From Prorocentrum cordatum (taxonomy: Eukaryota; Sar; Dinophyceae; Prorocentrales; Prorocentraceae): DNA of 64,000 nucleotides. Location: assembly GCA_963575745.1 (NCBI GenBank), contig CAUYUJ010014183.1:1054240-1118239 (forward strand), in the 5' to 3' direction. The position numbers were made by a program, and so were the translations under genes. This document shows, in pieces, positions 46,441-56,645 of this stretch (positions are counted from its first letter, which is position 1; every line of letters begins with the position of its first letter). The notes under the pieces are model-generated. The model saw only the letters and a list, made by a program, of their open reading frames with translations. It was not told where the DNA came from and searched no databases.

Positions 46441-49400
46441 ATGTGTGCTCTCACTCCCCTTACTCTGTCGCCCTCCGACCTCGGGTCTTCGCTCCAGCCA
46501 GGTAGCGGCGCTTCGAGGGCGGACGTGAGCGAGAGGGAGGCGGAGGTCCAGGCGCTGCAGCGCGACTTCGCCGATCTCGCGAGGCAGCGCATCGCGTTGA
46601 CGACGTGGTCCAGGGACAAGGATATCCTCGGCTCGCCCGCCGCCCAGCCCCGCCACCAGGCCCCCGTCGAGCTCCCCGTCTCCGTGGGCTCGTCCGACAC
46701 CGAGAGTGCGCCCGCTGAGCAGCAATCGCCCAAGGGGCTGGCGGCGCCCAGTGATGCCGAGGGGGCCCCGTCGGAGTCGATCGACGGCGAGCCCCTGTCG
46801 GCGCAGGACATGGCGAACGAGGCGACATCTTCGCAGCCAGTCGCCCAGGGCGTCAGCAAGGAGATGGAGGAGTCGGCGGCGGCTTCGCATCCAGTCGACA
46901 GCCAGCCGTCGATGGCCGCTGCGGAGGAGGCGGCGGCTTCGCAGCCAGCCGTCGAGGAAGATGGCCAGGAGATCGAGGAGTCAGCCGAGCAGCGCAGGGA
47001 GCGCCGCCGCGCCAAGAGGGCCGCTGCGGAGGAGGCGGCGGCTTCGCAGCAGGTCGCCGAGGGCGGTGCCCAGGAGGTCGAGGAGTCGGCCGAGCAGCGC
47101 AAGGAGCGCCGCCGCGCCGAGAGGGCCGCTGCGAAGGAGGCGGCGGCTTCGCATCATATGGCCGATGACGGCGGCCAGGAGATCGAGGAGTCGGCCGAGC
47201 AGCGCAGAGAGCGCCGCCACGCCGAGAAGGCCAGCAAGAGGAAGGAGGCGGCGGCTTCGCAGCAGGTCGCCGATGACGGCGGCCAGGAGATCGAGGAGTC
47301 GGCCGAACAGCGCAGGGAGCGCCGCCGCGCCGAGAGGGCCGCTGCGAAGGAGGCGGCGGCTTCGCAGCAGGTCGCCGAGGGCGGCGGCCAGGAGGTCGAG
47401 GAGTCGGCCGAGCAGCGCAAGGAGCGCCGCCGCGCCGAGAGGGCCGCTGCGAAGGAGGCGGCGGCTTCGCAGCAGGTCGCCCAGGAGGGCGCCCAGGAGG
47501 TTGAGGAGTCGGCCGAGCAGCGCAAGGAGCGCCGCCGCGCCAAGAGGGCCGCTGCGGAGGAGGCGGCGGCTTCGCATGAAGTCGCCACGACCGATGGCCA
47601 GGATGACGAGGAGACCCGCGAGCAGCGCAAGGCGCGCCGCCGCGCCGAGAGCGCGAGGGCTGCGATGGACACCCTGGGGGCCCCCGACACTGGCATGGAC
47701 CTGCTCGGCGCCAACGGCTTCATCACGCCCTCGCCTCGTCATGGGACGTCGACGGGGATGCCTCCTCCCTCCGTTCCTCCTTCATCCTCCCTGACTGCCT
47801 CATCCCTCCTTGATTCCCCTCTCTGGTCCTCCTCCAGGGGGGCCGAAATCCAGAGTGGCCCGAACGACTCACCTCCTCCTCCTCCTCCTCCTCCTCCTCC
47901 TCCTCCTCCTCCTTCCTCCTCTCGCTCCTCCCCCTCCTTCGCCCTCCTCCTCCTCCTCCTCCTCCTCCTCCTCCTCCTTCCTCCTCTCGCCAGTCGTTTG
48001 GACCCCTCCTCTCCCTCCTCCTCCTCCTCCTCCTCCTTCCCCTCTCGCTCCTCCCCCTCCTTCGCCCTCCTCGGTCATCCGTGAACTCCACGCCCATGAA
48101 GATGGCGATGGATGCCGAGCGCGGGCTGCTGCTTGCGAGCCATGAGAGGGCGATGTCCGAACCTGGGTCATTGGCGGAAGGCTACGAGAAGGCTGAGTTC
48201 GTCCCGCGCAAGCCTGGCGACGACGCGCAGGAGAAGGACAAGTCCGAGGAGATCGCGAGCATCGAGGCCAAGCTCGACGGCGTCAAGGGCAAGCGCGGTG
48301 AGCACGGCGACCTCCTCATCCGCCTCTACAAGGCCAAGGGCGCGGCGAACTTCCTGAAGAGGTCGCCGCTCGGCAACCGCATGGATAGGGAGATCAAGAA
48401 CGACCAGCAGCTCAAGCGGAAGTATGATTTGGACATGTCGAAGGACAAGATCGACTTCAAGCAGGAGTGGATCGACGCGAAGTACGCTGAGCTGGAGCCT
48501 ACCGCGACGCGCTCGTACACGGAGAAGCACAAGTTAGATTGGCGCGAGACGGGCGTGCTCATGAGCTTCCTCAGGATGCTCTACGAGGAAGGCGGTCCAG
48601 CTGGGCAGACGGATCCAGGTACGATTGCCGCCTGCGTGAAGACATGCAGGCGGTGCATCGACCTCGGATATCCTTATGCCCAGCTGGACCCGCAAAACGG
48701 GACGCTCAAGTTCATGCACTTCAAGATTACGTGGCAGGACAGCTTTGAGAAGGTGTGGATGAAGACGCTCGAGCAGCGGCAGGAGCCGCCCAGGGCTGAT
48801 GCCGAGGAGGACGAGACCGCCAAGGACGGCGCGAGGAGGAGGAGGGCGACAGGAGATGCTGGAGGAGGAGGAGGAGGAGGGCGCGGCGCCGCCACGCCAG
48901 GCAAGAAGACGGCAGGCCCTGAGGTCAAGGCGCTGGCCGACGCCAAGAAGACCATCGAGTCGAGCAAGAAGTTGCTGGCGTCGGCGGAGTCCTTGGTGAG
49001 CGACATCAACAGCGAGGAGGACTGGTGCTGGGCGCGCACGAAGGCGGTGGGCGGCGACATCGGGGAGAAGATCGACGGGCTGAAGGGCGCGCGGAAGCGG
49101 ACCCTCCTCGGCGGCATGCTCATGTCCAACACGGACGTGGGCCAGGATCGCCTCATGTTGTCTTTCTCCTCCTCCCTCCTCCTCCATCCTCCTCCTCATC
49201 CTCGCCCCGTCCTCATCCTCGCCCTCCTTTCCCCCCCCTCCTCCCCGCCCCGCCCTCGGCCCTCTCCCCTCCAACGCGGACGTGGGCCAGGCTCGCCTCA
49301 TGTTGTCTTTCTCCTCCTCCCTTCTCCTCCATCCCCCTCCTCACCCTCACCCCATCCTCCTCCTCGCCCTCCTTTTCCCCCCCCCTCCTCACCGCCCCGC

Positions 49401-50090
49401 CCTCGGCCCTCTCCCCTGCAACACGGACGTGGGCCAGGATCGCCTCATGTTGTCTTCCTCCTCCTCCCACCTCCTCCATCCTCCTCCTCATCCTCACCCC
49501 ATCCTCCTCCTCGCCCTCCTTTTCCCTCCCCCTCCCCGCCCCGCCCTCGGCCCTCTCCCCTCCCTCCCCCCCCCCCACCCCTCGCTCCCCCCTCCCCCCG
49601 CTCGCCACACTCCCCCTCCAGAACCGCCGTCCCCCACCCCGCCGCCGCGCGAGATCAAGCAGCGCCTCACCAAGCAGCAGATCATCGACCAGGCCGCCAA
49701 GGTGATTGGTCTCGAGGCGCCTGCGCGCGGCTTGGGAGGGGATGCGACGGGGGATGAGGGGGAGGATGGGGGAATGGGGAGGGGACGAGGAGGACGGGGG
49801 TGGGGTCCAAGAGGAGGAGGGGGATGATGAGGAATTAAGGAGGATGGAGGATTGACGGGGTGGGTATCGGCAGCGACGTCGACGGCGTGCGATCCCCCTC
49901 CCCCGCCCCGCTGCCCGCTTGCCGACGGCAGGCTGACATGAGCGCCCTCGAGTCTGCCGTGCAGATGGCGCAGTCCATGCACGCTTCGAGGCATGGGGAA
50001 GGGGGATAGCTCGCGCAAGAGGAAGGGCGGCGGCGGCGGCGGCGGTGATGAGGATCGCCCTAGGCGTCGCCGCAACACGTGAGCGCATGC
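46441..50090 (+). CDS. Spliced gene: 35-residue repeat protein with a second conserved exon
   Basis: Exon 1 starts at ATG 46441. After a Ser/Pro/Glu-rich stretch it carries about seven copies of a 35-residue, 105-bp unit (AAASQQVAEGG.QEVEESAEQ then RKERRRAERAAAKE), strongly charged and likely helical or coiled-coil, to about 47640. It continues to about 47750. A pyrimidine-rich intron follows. Exon 2 (about 48095-49130) reads MAMDAERGLLLASHERAMSE, LYKAKGAANFLKRSPLGNRM, YTEKHKLDWRETGVLMSFLR and FMHFKITWQDSFEKVW, which resembles a repeated dinoflagellate family of unknown function. Further candidate exons are 49648-49718 (REIKQRLTKQQIIDQAAKVI) and 49930-50010 (MSALESAVQMAQSMH). Internal introns are CTC/CCT rich. 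Whether exon 1 and exon 2 are one gene is inferred from the shared strand and the intron-like spacer. Function unknown. Confidence 0.6.
47833..48020. repeat. Intronic GGGGCCGAAATCCAGA element with CTC tracts
   Basis: GGGGGGCCGAAATCCAGA, GGCCCGAACGACTCAC, CTC triplets, then CAGTCGTTTGGACCCCTCC. The two arms (GGCCCGAACGACT / AGTCGTTTGGACC) are inverted repeats separated by about 130 bp of CTC. The same parts occur at 54590-54660. Confidence 0.8.
49128..49570. repeat. 146-bp tandem repeat including exon-end sequence
   Basis: The 35-bp block starting AACACGGACGTGGGCCAGGA and ending CGCCTCATGTTGTC occurs at 49128, 49275 and 49421, each followed by a CTC/CCT tract ending CCCTCGGCCCTCTCCCC. The first block is the end of the upstream coding frame (MSNTDVGQDRLML), so an exon-intron junction has been tandemly copied. 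Confidence 0.9.
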
Positions 50091-50690
50091 AGAGTTGACA
50101 TGGGGGCCCTCAGGCCGTGAGCAGGCTTGGGCTATAGCCAGGCTCGGGGCGTGAGGCACGGGTCTTTCAGGCCGTTCGGCCGCGAGCCGCGTTGGGCAAT
50201 CCTCGATGCTTGCGCGATCGGCATTTTGCCCGATTTAAGCGGGCTCAGCGCGGCGACGCCGCTGCGCCTGAGGGGGGTGCGATCGATGAGGGACCCCGGA
50301 GGTTCATCGATGATCATCGATGAGCGGGGGCACGAACCTCGATACATGTCGCAGATGCGACGATGAGCTCATCGAGGGTCATCGATGAGCGATCGATGAT
50401 CATCGATGAGCTCCCTTCTGTTCGGAGGAGGAGGGGGAGGCCAGGTTCCCCTCCATCCTCCCTGGCCAGGTTCCCCTTCCCCTGGCCTAGGAGGATGGAG
50501 GGGGAGGGAGAGGGGGTGGATGGGAGAGATAGGGTGTGAGGGAAGAGAGGTGAGGAGGGGGAGAGTGAGGGGATAGTTCGGCGCAAGTCGGCCCACCGCC
50601 CCTGGCGCGCGCGTGGCGAGCCTGGATCCACAGCTTCTGGCGCGGACAGCTCCTGCGGCGCGGGCGAATGAGAGCGGTGGCGTCGGCGAC
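50091..50690. other. ATCGATGATC palindromes and a purine/pyrimidine hairpin
   Basis: The 20-bp perfect palindrome TCATCGATGATCATCGATGA lies at 50304-50323, and its 16-bp core recurs at 50392-50407, among other ATCGATGAG words. At 50448-50461 CCCCTCCATCCTCC faces GGAGGATGGAGGGG at 50490-50503, forming a hairpin with 14-bp perfect arms. No gene. Confidence 0.75.
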
Positions 50691-50879
50691 GGCGACGATC
50701 GGGCCGAGGCCACATTCCTGGGGCGCGCTCTGGCCAGAATGTTTGAAGAGGGATCCAGACGCGGCGACGATCGGGCCGAGGCCGCATTCCTGGGGCGCGC
50801 TCTGGCCAGAATGTCTGAAGAGCGAGGGATCCAGCCGTGGCGACGAGAAACCCCAGCGATGTCATTCCTGGGGCGCACA
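50691..50879. repeat. Tandem ~69-bp repeat with GGGGCGCGCTCTGGCCAGAA
   Basis: GCGACGATCGGGCCGAGGCC followed by CATTCCTGGGGCGCGCTCTG and GCCAGAATGT(T/C)TGAAGAG occurs twice in tandem, with a third partial copy. The same core recurs near 51250, 51700, 55450, 55525 and 56410. Confidence 0.85.
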
Positions 50880-51275
50880 CAGCTCACACTTCGAAGGGCG
50901 TATTCGAGAGCTTGGACCTGTCCGTCGTCAATCCCGCCCACGGGCCCTCGGACCCCCCCCCTCCGCGTTCTCTGACCAGACCTTCGAACGGGGGATCCAT
51001 CCGTGGCGACGAGAACCCCGACGACGTCATTCCTGGATTCCTGAGGGGCGCTCTGCCCAGAATTTCGGACGGAGGGACAGCTCACACTTCGAAGGGCGTA
51101 TTCGAATGCTTGGACCTGTCCGTCGTCAATCCCGCCCACGGGCCCTCGGACCCCCCCCCTCCGCGTTCTCTGACCAGACCTTCGAACGGGGGATCCATCC
51201 GTGGCGACGAGAACCCCGACGACGTCATTCCTGGATTCCTGAGGGGCGCTCTGCCCAGAATTTCGGACGGGGGGT
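50880..51275. repeat. 198-bp direct repeat containing an exon-3 relic of the transposase-like gene
   Basis: 50880-51077 and 51078-51275 are nearly identical. Each starts CAGCTCACACTTCGAAGGGC and reads GTATTCGA..GCTTGGACCTG, which matches 55118-55162 inside the last exon of the transposase-like gene downstream. It then contains TCTGACCAGACCTTCGAACG and GGGGGATCCATCCGTGGCGA, also found after that exon at 55385. The copies therefore derive from a 3' end of a related gene. Confidence 0.85.
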
Positions 51276-51420
51276 CCAGCCGCGGCGACGGCGAGAAGCC
51301 CCGACGACGTCAGCCCTGGGGCACGCTCTGCGGCGGACGGAGGACCCCGTCGCGGCGGCAAGAGGTGATCGGATCCGAGGGCAGCGGTTCTGTCGGCAGC
51401 GACGGCGTCGTCGTCTCGGC

Positions 51421-51462
51421 GCGTCGTCGTCGCCTCGTCGTCGTCGTCGTCGTCGTCGTCGC

Positions 51463-51521
<59 letters not shown>

Positions 51522-51534
51522 GGTCGTGGTCGTG

Positions 51535-51573
<39 letters not shown>

Positions 51574-51598
51574 GTCGCCGTCGCCGTCGCCGCAGTCG

Positions 51599-51657
<59 letters not shown>

Positions 51658-51658
51658 T

Positions 51659-51692
<34 letters not shown>
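51421..51692. repeat. (GTC)n triplet tract A
   Basis: About 270 bp of GTC/TCG repeats with a few GCC and GTG interruptions. Frames give poly-Val, poly-Ser or poly-Arg only. Paired in position with tract B at 56133-56403. Confidence 0.95.
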
Positions 51693-51693
<1 letters not shown>

Positions 51694-51955
51694 TATCGCG
51701 GGGCGCGCTCTGGCCTGAATTTCTGGAGGGGGATCCAGGGGTCCACCCGTGGCGACGAGAGGCCCAAAAGCCGTCGTCATCCCGTCGTCGTCGCCCTCCC
51801 GTCGTCGCCGTCGTCGTCCTGGGGGAGGCGGAGGAGTGGAGGAGTTCGAGTATGATGCGTGGTGTGTGAGTGCGTGTGTGTGCGTGTGCGGCGTGCAGTG
51901 TGTAGTGTGCATTGGAGGAGGAGGAGGAGGAGGAGTCCTCCACCTCCCCCTCCTC
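51693..51955. repeat. Duplicated block A upstream of the transposase-like gene
   Basis: TCTATCGCGGGGCGCGCTCT, GGGGGATCCA, CCAAAAGCCGTCGTCATCCC, GAGTTCGAGTATGATGCGTG and GAGTCCTCCACCTCCCCCTC occur in the same order at 56403-56645. Identity is high apart from short insertions (an extra CAGGGGTCCA here). Confidence 0.9.
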
Positions 51956-52055
51956 CCCCCCCCGCCCTCCCTCGCCCACCCCAATCCTCGTCCTCGGGAG
52001 GGGGGATGGGGCCGTAGGGTTCGGGCTCCAGGGTAGCCTATTTGGCGGGCGCGCC

Positions 52056-55000
52056 ATGTCTACTCGGCGCCGCACGATTCACTCTCGGCCCGACGAGGGC
52101 ACTGAGAAAGAAGCTGCCGAAAGCTTGCTGGTTCAGCTTCAAACTCTTTATTGCACTGGGGAGATCACTGCAAAAACATTGTGCACTCTGTCCTACACAG
52201 CATGGACCGCGGGAGCGAAATCCGATAAGTTGAGGGAGTGGGGGCTCGCCCCCGACAGCTCGACGGGGCACTGCCAGAGGGTCATCGACAATAGGATCGC
52301 AGAGCTCAACATTACTAAGGTTAGGCCCATGCCGATCCACGTGGCGGGGCAGAGCGGTAACTCCCGACGGCGCGTGGACCTGGGCGTTCAAGTGCGCCCA
52401 ATGCACGAACTGCTGCACGAGGAGGTGTTCGGGGCACCTTCCTCGCGAGAAGCCATGAAGACGGCGTTGGCGGGAAAAACTCAGCCACAGATTTATCATG
52501 ATCACATAGTCGTGCGCTCAGCCGATGAGGATGACATAGTGGTACCATGCGCAATATATTTGGACGCAGCCCAGTACGGTGGATCCGCAGGCGCGGGTAG
52601 AAGTCGGTCCCAACTGGTTATTTCATTGGTAAATTTAGTGTCGAAGGTGCGCCACGTGTCAGTTACATTTCGTAAACAATTGAGCTGCAAATGCGGCTGC
52701 CATGGGTATTGTTCTATGCATCCGCTGCTCTCCTTTGTGCGATGGTGCGCGGATGCCCTGGCAGCTGGCACGTTCCCAATGCAGCACCCGTGTGGGCGCG
52801 ATTGGGCGCCCGCGGACGGGACCAGGGGCGAGTGGGCTGGCCAGCCCATGGGTGTTAAGGGGGCAGTGCTTTTTATCATGGCAGACTGGGACGCCATAGC
52901 TACATCCTTATACTGTCCGACGTGGTCGTCCAATGCTTTCCCGTGCCCATTGTGCGACGCGTCCAAGGACACGCTGCACGGCTACAGGATAGCGTGTTTT
53001 TGGGCACGAGGGAGGGACGGGCGGGGAAGGGACGAACGGGGGAGGGAGGGGGGGAGGGAGGGTGGCGGAGAGAGGGGGGAGAGACGGAGGGAGGGAGAGG
53101 GAGGGGCGGAGGGAGGGAAGAAGGGGGGGGCAGCACGTCGGCGGCATCGGCGCCGACATCGCGGCTCGGGCTCTCCTCCGCCCCCCGCGCCCCCCCCCCT
53201 CCATCCCCCCCCCTCCCTCGCCCTCTACTGGTACTCCCCGCCCCCCTTCCCCCTCCTCAGCCCCTCCCCCTCTCCTTCCCCTTCCCTCCCCCCCTCGTCC
53301 CCCTCCTTCCCTTTCCTCCACCTCCTCCACCCCCTCCTGCTTATGAAATAAATAACGATCCCAGCATGATAAGATCACAGGAGAAACCGTGGTCATGCCA
53401 CCCCGTCGACGCGCATGATCGCGCGACCGAGCGCGCGCAGGTGTGGATTCATATCGGTTCCGAGGCGGAGAGGGGCGCCTTGATCACGGCTGCTGGCTTT
53501 TCGTTTGATAAACGCAAGTCTGGAAAAGGGTTGACGGTTACACGAGTGGTCCCGCCCATTAACAGTTCAAGCATCGAGCTTCAGCCTGGGGATGTTCTCC
53601 TCCCACAACAAGGATTGCCTGACATAGCGCACTATGCCGTCATGGTGTGTCCTGGGTGGTATCGTTTCTGGCGCCCGTCCAAAGCCACACTTACCACTCG
53701 ACCCAACCCGCTTTTCGGGCTCACCCTTGGGTTAACGATCGCTGGGTCTGTAGCGGTCGACTTCATGCACACCGTGGCCCTGGGGGTCATGGGGAGCATC
53801 ATCCTGGAAACGATGTGGCGCGCAGTGGCTTCAAATGCGTTTGCGGACTTGTCCTTAGAGAAGACTATGCGTGAACAGGTGGCTTTCGATAACATCATGG
53901 TTAAGTTGACCGAGTGGTACTCAGCGCAGAGACGGGATGGGAGGCACCCAGATCAGATAACATCTCATTCCATTGGTTCGTTTGGGTCTTCTGGCAAACG
54001 CCAGCTCAAAACTAAGGCTGCTGAGAGCGTGTGGTTATTCGAGTTTTGTGTTACATCTTTTCTGCCGTCATTTGCGAATCGATTGGAAAGAGGGTTTGGT
54101 TTATTAGAGTGTGGCCGAGCCTTGTTTCGGTTCAGCGAGTATCTCCGCGTGCTCCCCGACGTGCCGAGTCTGGATCAGCGCAGGGCCTTGGAGGACATGG
54201 CCCTCAGGCATCTTATCCTATTGCAGCCAGCGCGCGTGCCCTACAAGCCCAAGCACCATCTGTTTTGGCACCTCGTCGAGAGGACCGCGGGGCGCGAAAG
54301 GAGGCCGTAGTCGGCGCACTAGCAGGCATTTAGCATATCCCCCCCATCTTGCCCCCTAGCCATTCCCGCCCCTCCCTCCTCCCCCCCCCCTCCCTCTTCC
54401 CTCCAGCCGCCGTCCCGCAGAGAGAGCGCAGCGCCGGTTCCACGGTGCGCGCGTCCTCGAACTCATCGGGGACCCGCCCGCTGAGGGGAGGGGGAAGGAT
54501 ATGCGGGGATGTCTGGTAGTCGCCGATTTCTCCTCCTCCTCCTCCTCCTCCTCCTCCTCCTCGTCCTCCTCCTCATCCTCCTCCTCTTCCCAGGGGGGCC
54601 GAAATCCAGATGGGCCCGAACGACTCACCTCCTGGTGGTGTGAGTCGTTTGGGCCCCTCCTTCTCCTCCCCCTCATCCTCCTCCTCCTCCTCCTCCTCCT
54701 CCTCCTGCCCCGCCATCCTCGCCCTCATCCTGATCCTGGGCAAGACATTGACCAGAACAGAGTCTGCCATGGCCAACTCTACCCTCATCCTGATCCTCCT
54801 CCTCCTCCTCCTCCTCCTCCTCCTCCTCGCCATCTCTCCCCTCATCCTGATCCTCCTCCTCCTCCTCCTCCTCCTCCTCATCCTCCTCCTCCTCCTCCTC
54901 CTCCTTCTCCTCCTCCTTCTCCTCCTCCTTCTCCTCCTCCTCCCCCTCCTTCCCCCTCCCCCCTCCTCCAAGAGGAGGGGGGATGGCCACCCCCCCGTCA

Positions 55001-55201
55001 TTCACTTCGCGTCCACTTCCATTCAGGACCAAAACATTTGGACACCCCAGGGTGTATGCAACGTGGACGGACGAGACGTTGAACAACATGCTTTCTCGTC
55101 TCGCCGAATCCGCACACAGCTCACAATACGAGAAGGGCGTACTCGAGCGCTTGGACCTGCAAGCTCATTTGGGCATTGGTGCTGCCAAATCGACGTTATG
55201 A
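52056..55201 (+). CDS. Three-exon transposase-like gene of a dinoflagellate repeat family
   Basis: Exon 1 runs from ATG 52056 to about 52990: YLDAAQYGGSAGAGRSRSQL, a Cys cluster (CKCGCHGYC), MADWDAIATSLYCPTWSSNA and FPCPLCDASKDTLHGY. A purine-rich then pyrimidine-rich intron follows, ending at an AG at 53379-53380. Exon 2 (53381 to about 54289) contains LLPQQGLPDIA, GSVAVDFMHTVALGVMGSII and PKHHLFWHLVERTA. A second CTC-rich intron ends at AG 55024-55025. Exon 3 (55026-55201) contains GHPRVYATWTDETLNNMLSR and ends at TGA. The D in YLDAAQY, the D of DFMHTVALGV and the DE of WTDETLNN may be a DDE-type triad, as in plant Tnp2 proteins with D-x-MH; this is inference. I remember this protein pattern as an expanded dinoflagellate family. 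Unlike the other mobile-type genes here it has no internal frame break, so it may be intact. Upstream in-frame codons to 51912 leave the start open. Confidence 0.72.
54590..54660. repeat. Intronic hairpin element, compact copy
   Basis: GGGGGGCCGAAATCCAGA is followed by GGGCCCGAACGACTCAC, a loop of about 11 nt, and GTGAGTCGTTTGGGCCC. The arms are 17 bp with one mismatch. The same element, with arms pushed apart by CTC repeats, lies in the intron at 47833-48020. CTC tracts flank it on both sides (54530-54590 and 54660-54960). Confidence 0.9.
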
Positions 55202-55379
55202 AAGATGAAAATGATATGTATTCGTTGTTGTCACATAATCTGTGCCAGCATTCATCGTCTTCCCCCCCCCGTCAGCCCCCATCCGTCTGGCCCCCTTTTC
55301 CGCTCGCTTTCCTCCCTCCTCGCCCTCGCCCCCTCCAGCCTAGGACTTCCGCCCTCAGGCCGTCGGACCTCTTCCCCCC

Positions 55380-55610
55380 GCGCTCTCTGACCAGACCTTC
55401 GGACGGGGGATCCATCCGTGGCGACGAGAACCGCGACGACGCCATTCCTAGGGTGCGCTCTGCCTTGAATTTCGGACGCGGGATCCAACCGCGGCGACGA
55501 GGACCCCCGACGACGTCAATCCTGGGGCGCGCCTCTGGCCAGGAACTCTGACCAGGCATCCAGCCGCGGCGACGAGGGGCCCCGACGACGTCGAGGGCCA
55601 GAGGAAAGGG
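55380..55610. repeat. GGATCC-(A)CCG(T/C)GGCGACGA repeats after the transposase-like gene
   Basis: TCTGACCAGACCTTCGGACG, GGGGGATCCATCCGTGGCGA and three more diverged units with GCGGCGACGAGG and GACGACGTC. Counterpart of 50960-51300. Confidence 0.85.
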
Positions 55611-56131
55611 GGGCGGGGATGAGTGCAGAAAGCGGGGGCCATGGCGTAGGGGCTCAAGCAGTTGTGACGAGGGCAGACACCGCCAACCTAAGAAGAGGGC
55701 TGCCATGGCAGCGTTCATTTCAGCTCGTACCACGAGCTCAAGTTGACCAACCATCGGTTGTGCCGTGCCACGGTGCACGAGAGCTAGGACACGGGGCCGA
55801 ACCTCGAGGGCGCGGGGGCGGGGCCCAGAACCCTGGCCAGTGGCCCGTGGGCTTAACATTAAGACGCGGGGCCCAACCTAGAACCGAGAGGTCGAGGAGG
55901 GAGGGCGAGGATGAGGAGAACGAAGACGAGGAGGGGGGAGGACGAGGAATGGGGGGGAGGAGGGCATTTATAGAAAGCGGGGAGGGGGAGGGGATATGGG
56001 GGAGGAGGGGGGGGGATGAGGGCCGAAGGGTAGCGGGGCGAGGGCTGCGGGCGCCCGCCTGCTCGCCAGGAGCACATCGTCGATATGATGTGCACGCTGA
56101 GCTTCGCCTCCCGCCCGCCCGCTCGCCCGCC

Positions 56132-56132
<1 letters not shown>
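55611..56132. other. Unassigned stretch, possibly degraded coding sequence
   Basis: A plus-strand frame at about 55700-55790 contains SSYHELKLTNHRLCRATVHE, which looks protein-like but is short and has stops on both sides. The rest is G-rich. I cannot assign it. Confidence 0.25.
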
Positions 56133-56183
<51 letters not shown>

Positions 56184-56266
56184 GTCGTCGGTCGTCGATC
56201 GTCGATCGTCGATCGTCGATCGTCGATCGTCGATCGTCGATCGTCGTCGATCGTCGATCGTCGTCG

Positions 56267-56334
<68 letters not shown>

Positions 56335-56402
56335 CGTCACCGTCACCGTCACCGTCGCCGTCACCGTCACCGTCACCGTCGCCGTCGCCACCGTCGTCGT
56401 CG
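56133..56402. repeat. (GTC)n triplet tract B with GATCGTC insert
   Basis: GTC/TCG repeats over about 270 bp, with GATCGTC units at 56200-56260 and CACCGTC units at 56330-56390. Positionally equivalent to tract A. Confidence 0.95.
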
Positions 56403-56645
56403 TCTATCGCGGGGCGCGCTCTGGCCTGAATTTCTGGAGGGGGATCCAGCCGTGGCGACGAGACGCCCAAAAGCCGTCGTCATCCCCTCGTCGTCGCCCT
56501 CCCGTCGTCGTCGTCGTCGCCCTGGGGGTGGCGGAGGAGTGGGGGAGTTCGAGTATGATGCGTGGTGCGTGAGTGCATGCGTGTGTGGCGTGCGGTGTGC
56601 GGTGTGCATTGGAGGAGGGGGAGTCCTCCACCTCCCCCTCCTCCT
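56403..56645. repeat. Duplicated block B downstream of the transposase-like gene
   Basis: Matches block A at 51693-51955 in order and sequence (offset about 4.7 kb). The sequence after this copy does not resemble the gene start that follows block A. Confidence 0.9.

Noticed and set aside
50880-56645. Blocks A and B as long terminal repeats of a retroelement around 52056-55201
   Set aside because: The duplicated region includes GTC tracts and exon-3 relics outside the gene, there is no RT or integrase between them, and no primer-binding or polypurine site was seen; tandem duplication explains it better.
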